From Zonotrichia leucophrys gambelii (lineage: Eukaryota > Chordata > Aves > Passeriformes > Passerellidae), in NCBI RefSeq assembly GCF_028769735.1, contig NC_088176.1:20645501-20709500 (forward strand): a stretch of 64,000 bases of DNA. Direction: 5' to 3'. A model generated the notes under the pieces. The model made no database searches and was not told the origin of the DNA. It saw nothing but the letters and a program-made list of their open reading frames with translations. This document shows, piece after piece, positions 62,294 through 64,000 of this stretch. Every line of letters starts with the position of its first letter. Position 1 is the first letter of the stretch. The translations under genes were made by a program, and so were the position numbers.

Positions 62294-62345
62294 GAACCTC
62301 TCAAGCCTGTTGAGAGGTTCAACCTACTACTAATCCTGTAGTAGG
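62294..62345. repeat. Two adjacent perfect hairpins
   Basis: Hairpin 1: GAACCTCTCAA (62294-62304) and its exact complement TTGAGAGGTTC (62310-62320) around a 5-base loop. Hairpin 2: CCTACTAC (62323-62330) and GTAGTAGG (62338-62345) around a 7-base loop, starting two bases later. The function is unknown; no family is recognised. The flank CACAGAATTGCAGAA vaguely resembles a CR1 tail, so an eroded repeat is an alternative. Confidence 0.85.
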
Positions 62346-64000
62346 GAAATAAATAACTTATGTGACTCCAAACCAGCAGAACATTTAAAATTTCAGACCA
62401 AACTTACACTTCCCAACACACACATGCTTTAATAGTTGACTAAGTCAAATCCAACACAAGGAACCACTAGGAAAGAAGTTGATACATACAAACATATAAC
62501 ATTAGAGATCAGAAAAAAGCCTGCAGAGACAGTGATGAACATGTACCCCTACTCCCAAAAAAGTATTGCTTAGTTCATCTTGGAGGCTGATTTGGATACG
62601 GAGGTCTTTGAAATGAAATTGAACATATCTGCACACAAAAATACTCAATCAAGGACTGAGTATCAAGATATGCTCTTGCAAGGCAGATAAAAAATGTGAG
62701 ACCTTAACTGCAGGCATCTCACCTGATATATCTGTTCTTTTCAGAGCAAAGCAAAACAGAGGAAGCTGAAACTGATCAACAGGAGTAATTTAAAACAGCC
62801 TTCTCTTTTTAAGGAAGTACACCAAGCCCATACAAGAAGTTGGTTGCCACATCTCAGCTGGTAGATGCAGCAGCTGTGTTAACTGCCTGACAACAAGAGC
62901 TTTACTGCTCTCACAAAGCAAGTTCTTAGAAAGGAGTCATGGAGCAGCAATACTTCATATTTGCCTCATTTTCCTTGTGCCCATGTGTGGAAATGACCAT
63001 AAATATTAGCCAGAATCCCTATTTGCAAAATGAATGTTTAGACTGTTAAAATGGTCACCCACTGTAAATAAAGCACTTGGATCGTTTACTAGGTAGTCAA
63101 TTACATTGAGCTCTGAGCCAGTGTAGGAGTCAAGCTCCTGAAAACCACCTGCTGCTCTATGAAACACCAAAGTCTGCTGTAGGTTAATAGCAACCTTAGC
63201 ACAAGAGTAGAAAGATTTTTTTTGTTTGCATTTACTGTGAAGAGACTGTATAATTTTAACTGCACATACCCTATCATGTGTGCTTTGCATCCACATAATA
63301 TTTTCACCTGCAATTTTTTAGACAAAAAGTTGAAAAATGGTTTTTGAACCTCATCCCTAGTTAGCAATTTCTAGAATAAATACACAAAAATATGTACTTA
63401 TTATGCTTACCTTTCTTTTCTACATATTTCATGTTCTTAGAAGCATTCCCTGAATTTTGTTGTTACAATTGCTGTAATACTTACTCCACAATAAACCACT
63501 TCAGAATGTAGTACAGTAAAAAAAAAAGTTTTGGGTTCAGTGCAATTGACACAGTAACTGAGAAGATGAAAAAAATTAACTACATTTACTCTTGGTTTCC
63601 CAGCAGAACTTCTAGCAAGAAACCCTTTGCAGGAGACAGGAATTGGTAGCAGCCTTCTCTGCTGACCTAAGCCCCACTGGGTCTGCACAGGAACAGAACA
63701 CAGCTATAGAAGGGCAGCTGGGAACCAAGTGGTGTTGTATGATGAAACAAAGTTTGTATTATGGAGCTGGATGACAACTGTGATGTAAACTTTCCAGTTG
63801 TAATAGGCTGCTCCCATCTAGCTCAGTGCATAAAAATTCTGAAGTGTTGGTGTCATTGCAGTTCCCAGAACACAGCCAGCCAAGATGCAGAACTAAACAG
63901 AACCCAACCTGGTTTCATGGCAAAAGTCATCTAAATAATGGCAAAGCACATTGACAGGCCATTGTGGTGAAGTTACACACTCAAACACCTTCGTAATCTG
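62346..64000. other. Intergenic, no gene seen
   Basis: AT-rich to the window end. Overlapping minus-strand frames of 96, 88 and 83 codons (63006-63688) carry no recognisable domain and no splice context. Confidence 0.5.

Noticed and set aside
1..64000. CRISPR arrays, bacterial operons, intact retroviral or DNA-transposon genomes
   Set aside because: No regularly spaced repeats, no polycistronic coding and no long element ORFs. Intron-split PLAU and CR1 copies show ordinary bird chromosomal DNA.
20051..64000. Exons of VCL or CAMK2G expected from mammalian synteny
   Set aside because: None of the conserved N-terminal vinculin or CaM-kinase coding motifs was recognised on either strand, so these genes probably lie outside the window.

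Overview
This is a 64 kb piece of vertebrate, almost certainly avian, nuclear DNA. It is AT-rich, holds one long intron-split gene, has no dense coding, and carries 5'-truncated CR1 (chicken repeat 1) retrotransposon copies, the typical bird interspersed repeat. The species cannot be named from the window.

The one clear gene is PLAU (urokinase-type plasminogen activator) on the + strand, about 11.61-20.04 kb. It has a GC-rich TATA promoter, a non-coding exon 1 and ten coding exons. All introns are GT-AG and all phases join cleanly into a 432-residue protein: signal peptide, EGF-like growth factor domain, one kringle, very short linker, trypsin-like serine protease with triad H215/D270/S371. 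The AU-rich 3'UTR ends at an ATTAAA signal. Compared with human uPA as I know it, the protein lacks the long kringle-protease linker, the thrombin-inactivation arginine, Ser190 of the S1 pocket, most of the basic 37-loop and several receptor-loop residues. The N-glycosylation sequons are also in different places.

Upstream (1-11.46 kb) I find no exon. There is a cluster of three GATA motifs in a GC-richer patch at 6.4-6.7 kb and a 1 kb pyrimidine-skewed block at 3.4-4.5 kb.

Downstream (20-64 kb) I find no recognisable protein-coding exon. In human, PLAU lies between CAMK2G and VCL; no exon of either is recognised here. The most interesting non-coding locus is at 26.6-27.8 kb. It has a + strand promoter-like patch (CTCF-like motif, CCAAT, TATA). 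About 1 kb further on is a CpG island holding a 14-bp G-quadruplex-prone minisatellite. That island also has, on the minus strand, a TATA box upstream and a consensus splice donor downstream, like the first exon of an undescribed transcript pointing back toward the PLAU 3' end.

The rest is ordinary intergenic DNA with two CR1 fragments (30.06-30.39 kb, minus; 57.50-58.19 kb, plus), a few microsatellites and short duplications, and a pair of adjacent perfect hairpins at 62.3 kb. I saw no bacterial-type operon, CRISPR array, intact mobile element, tRNA or rRNA.
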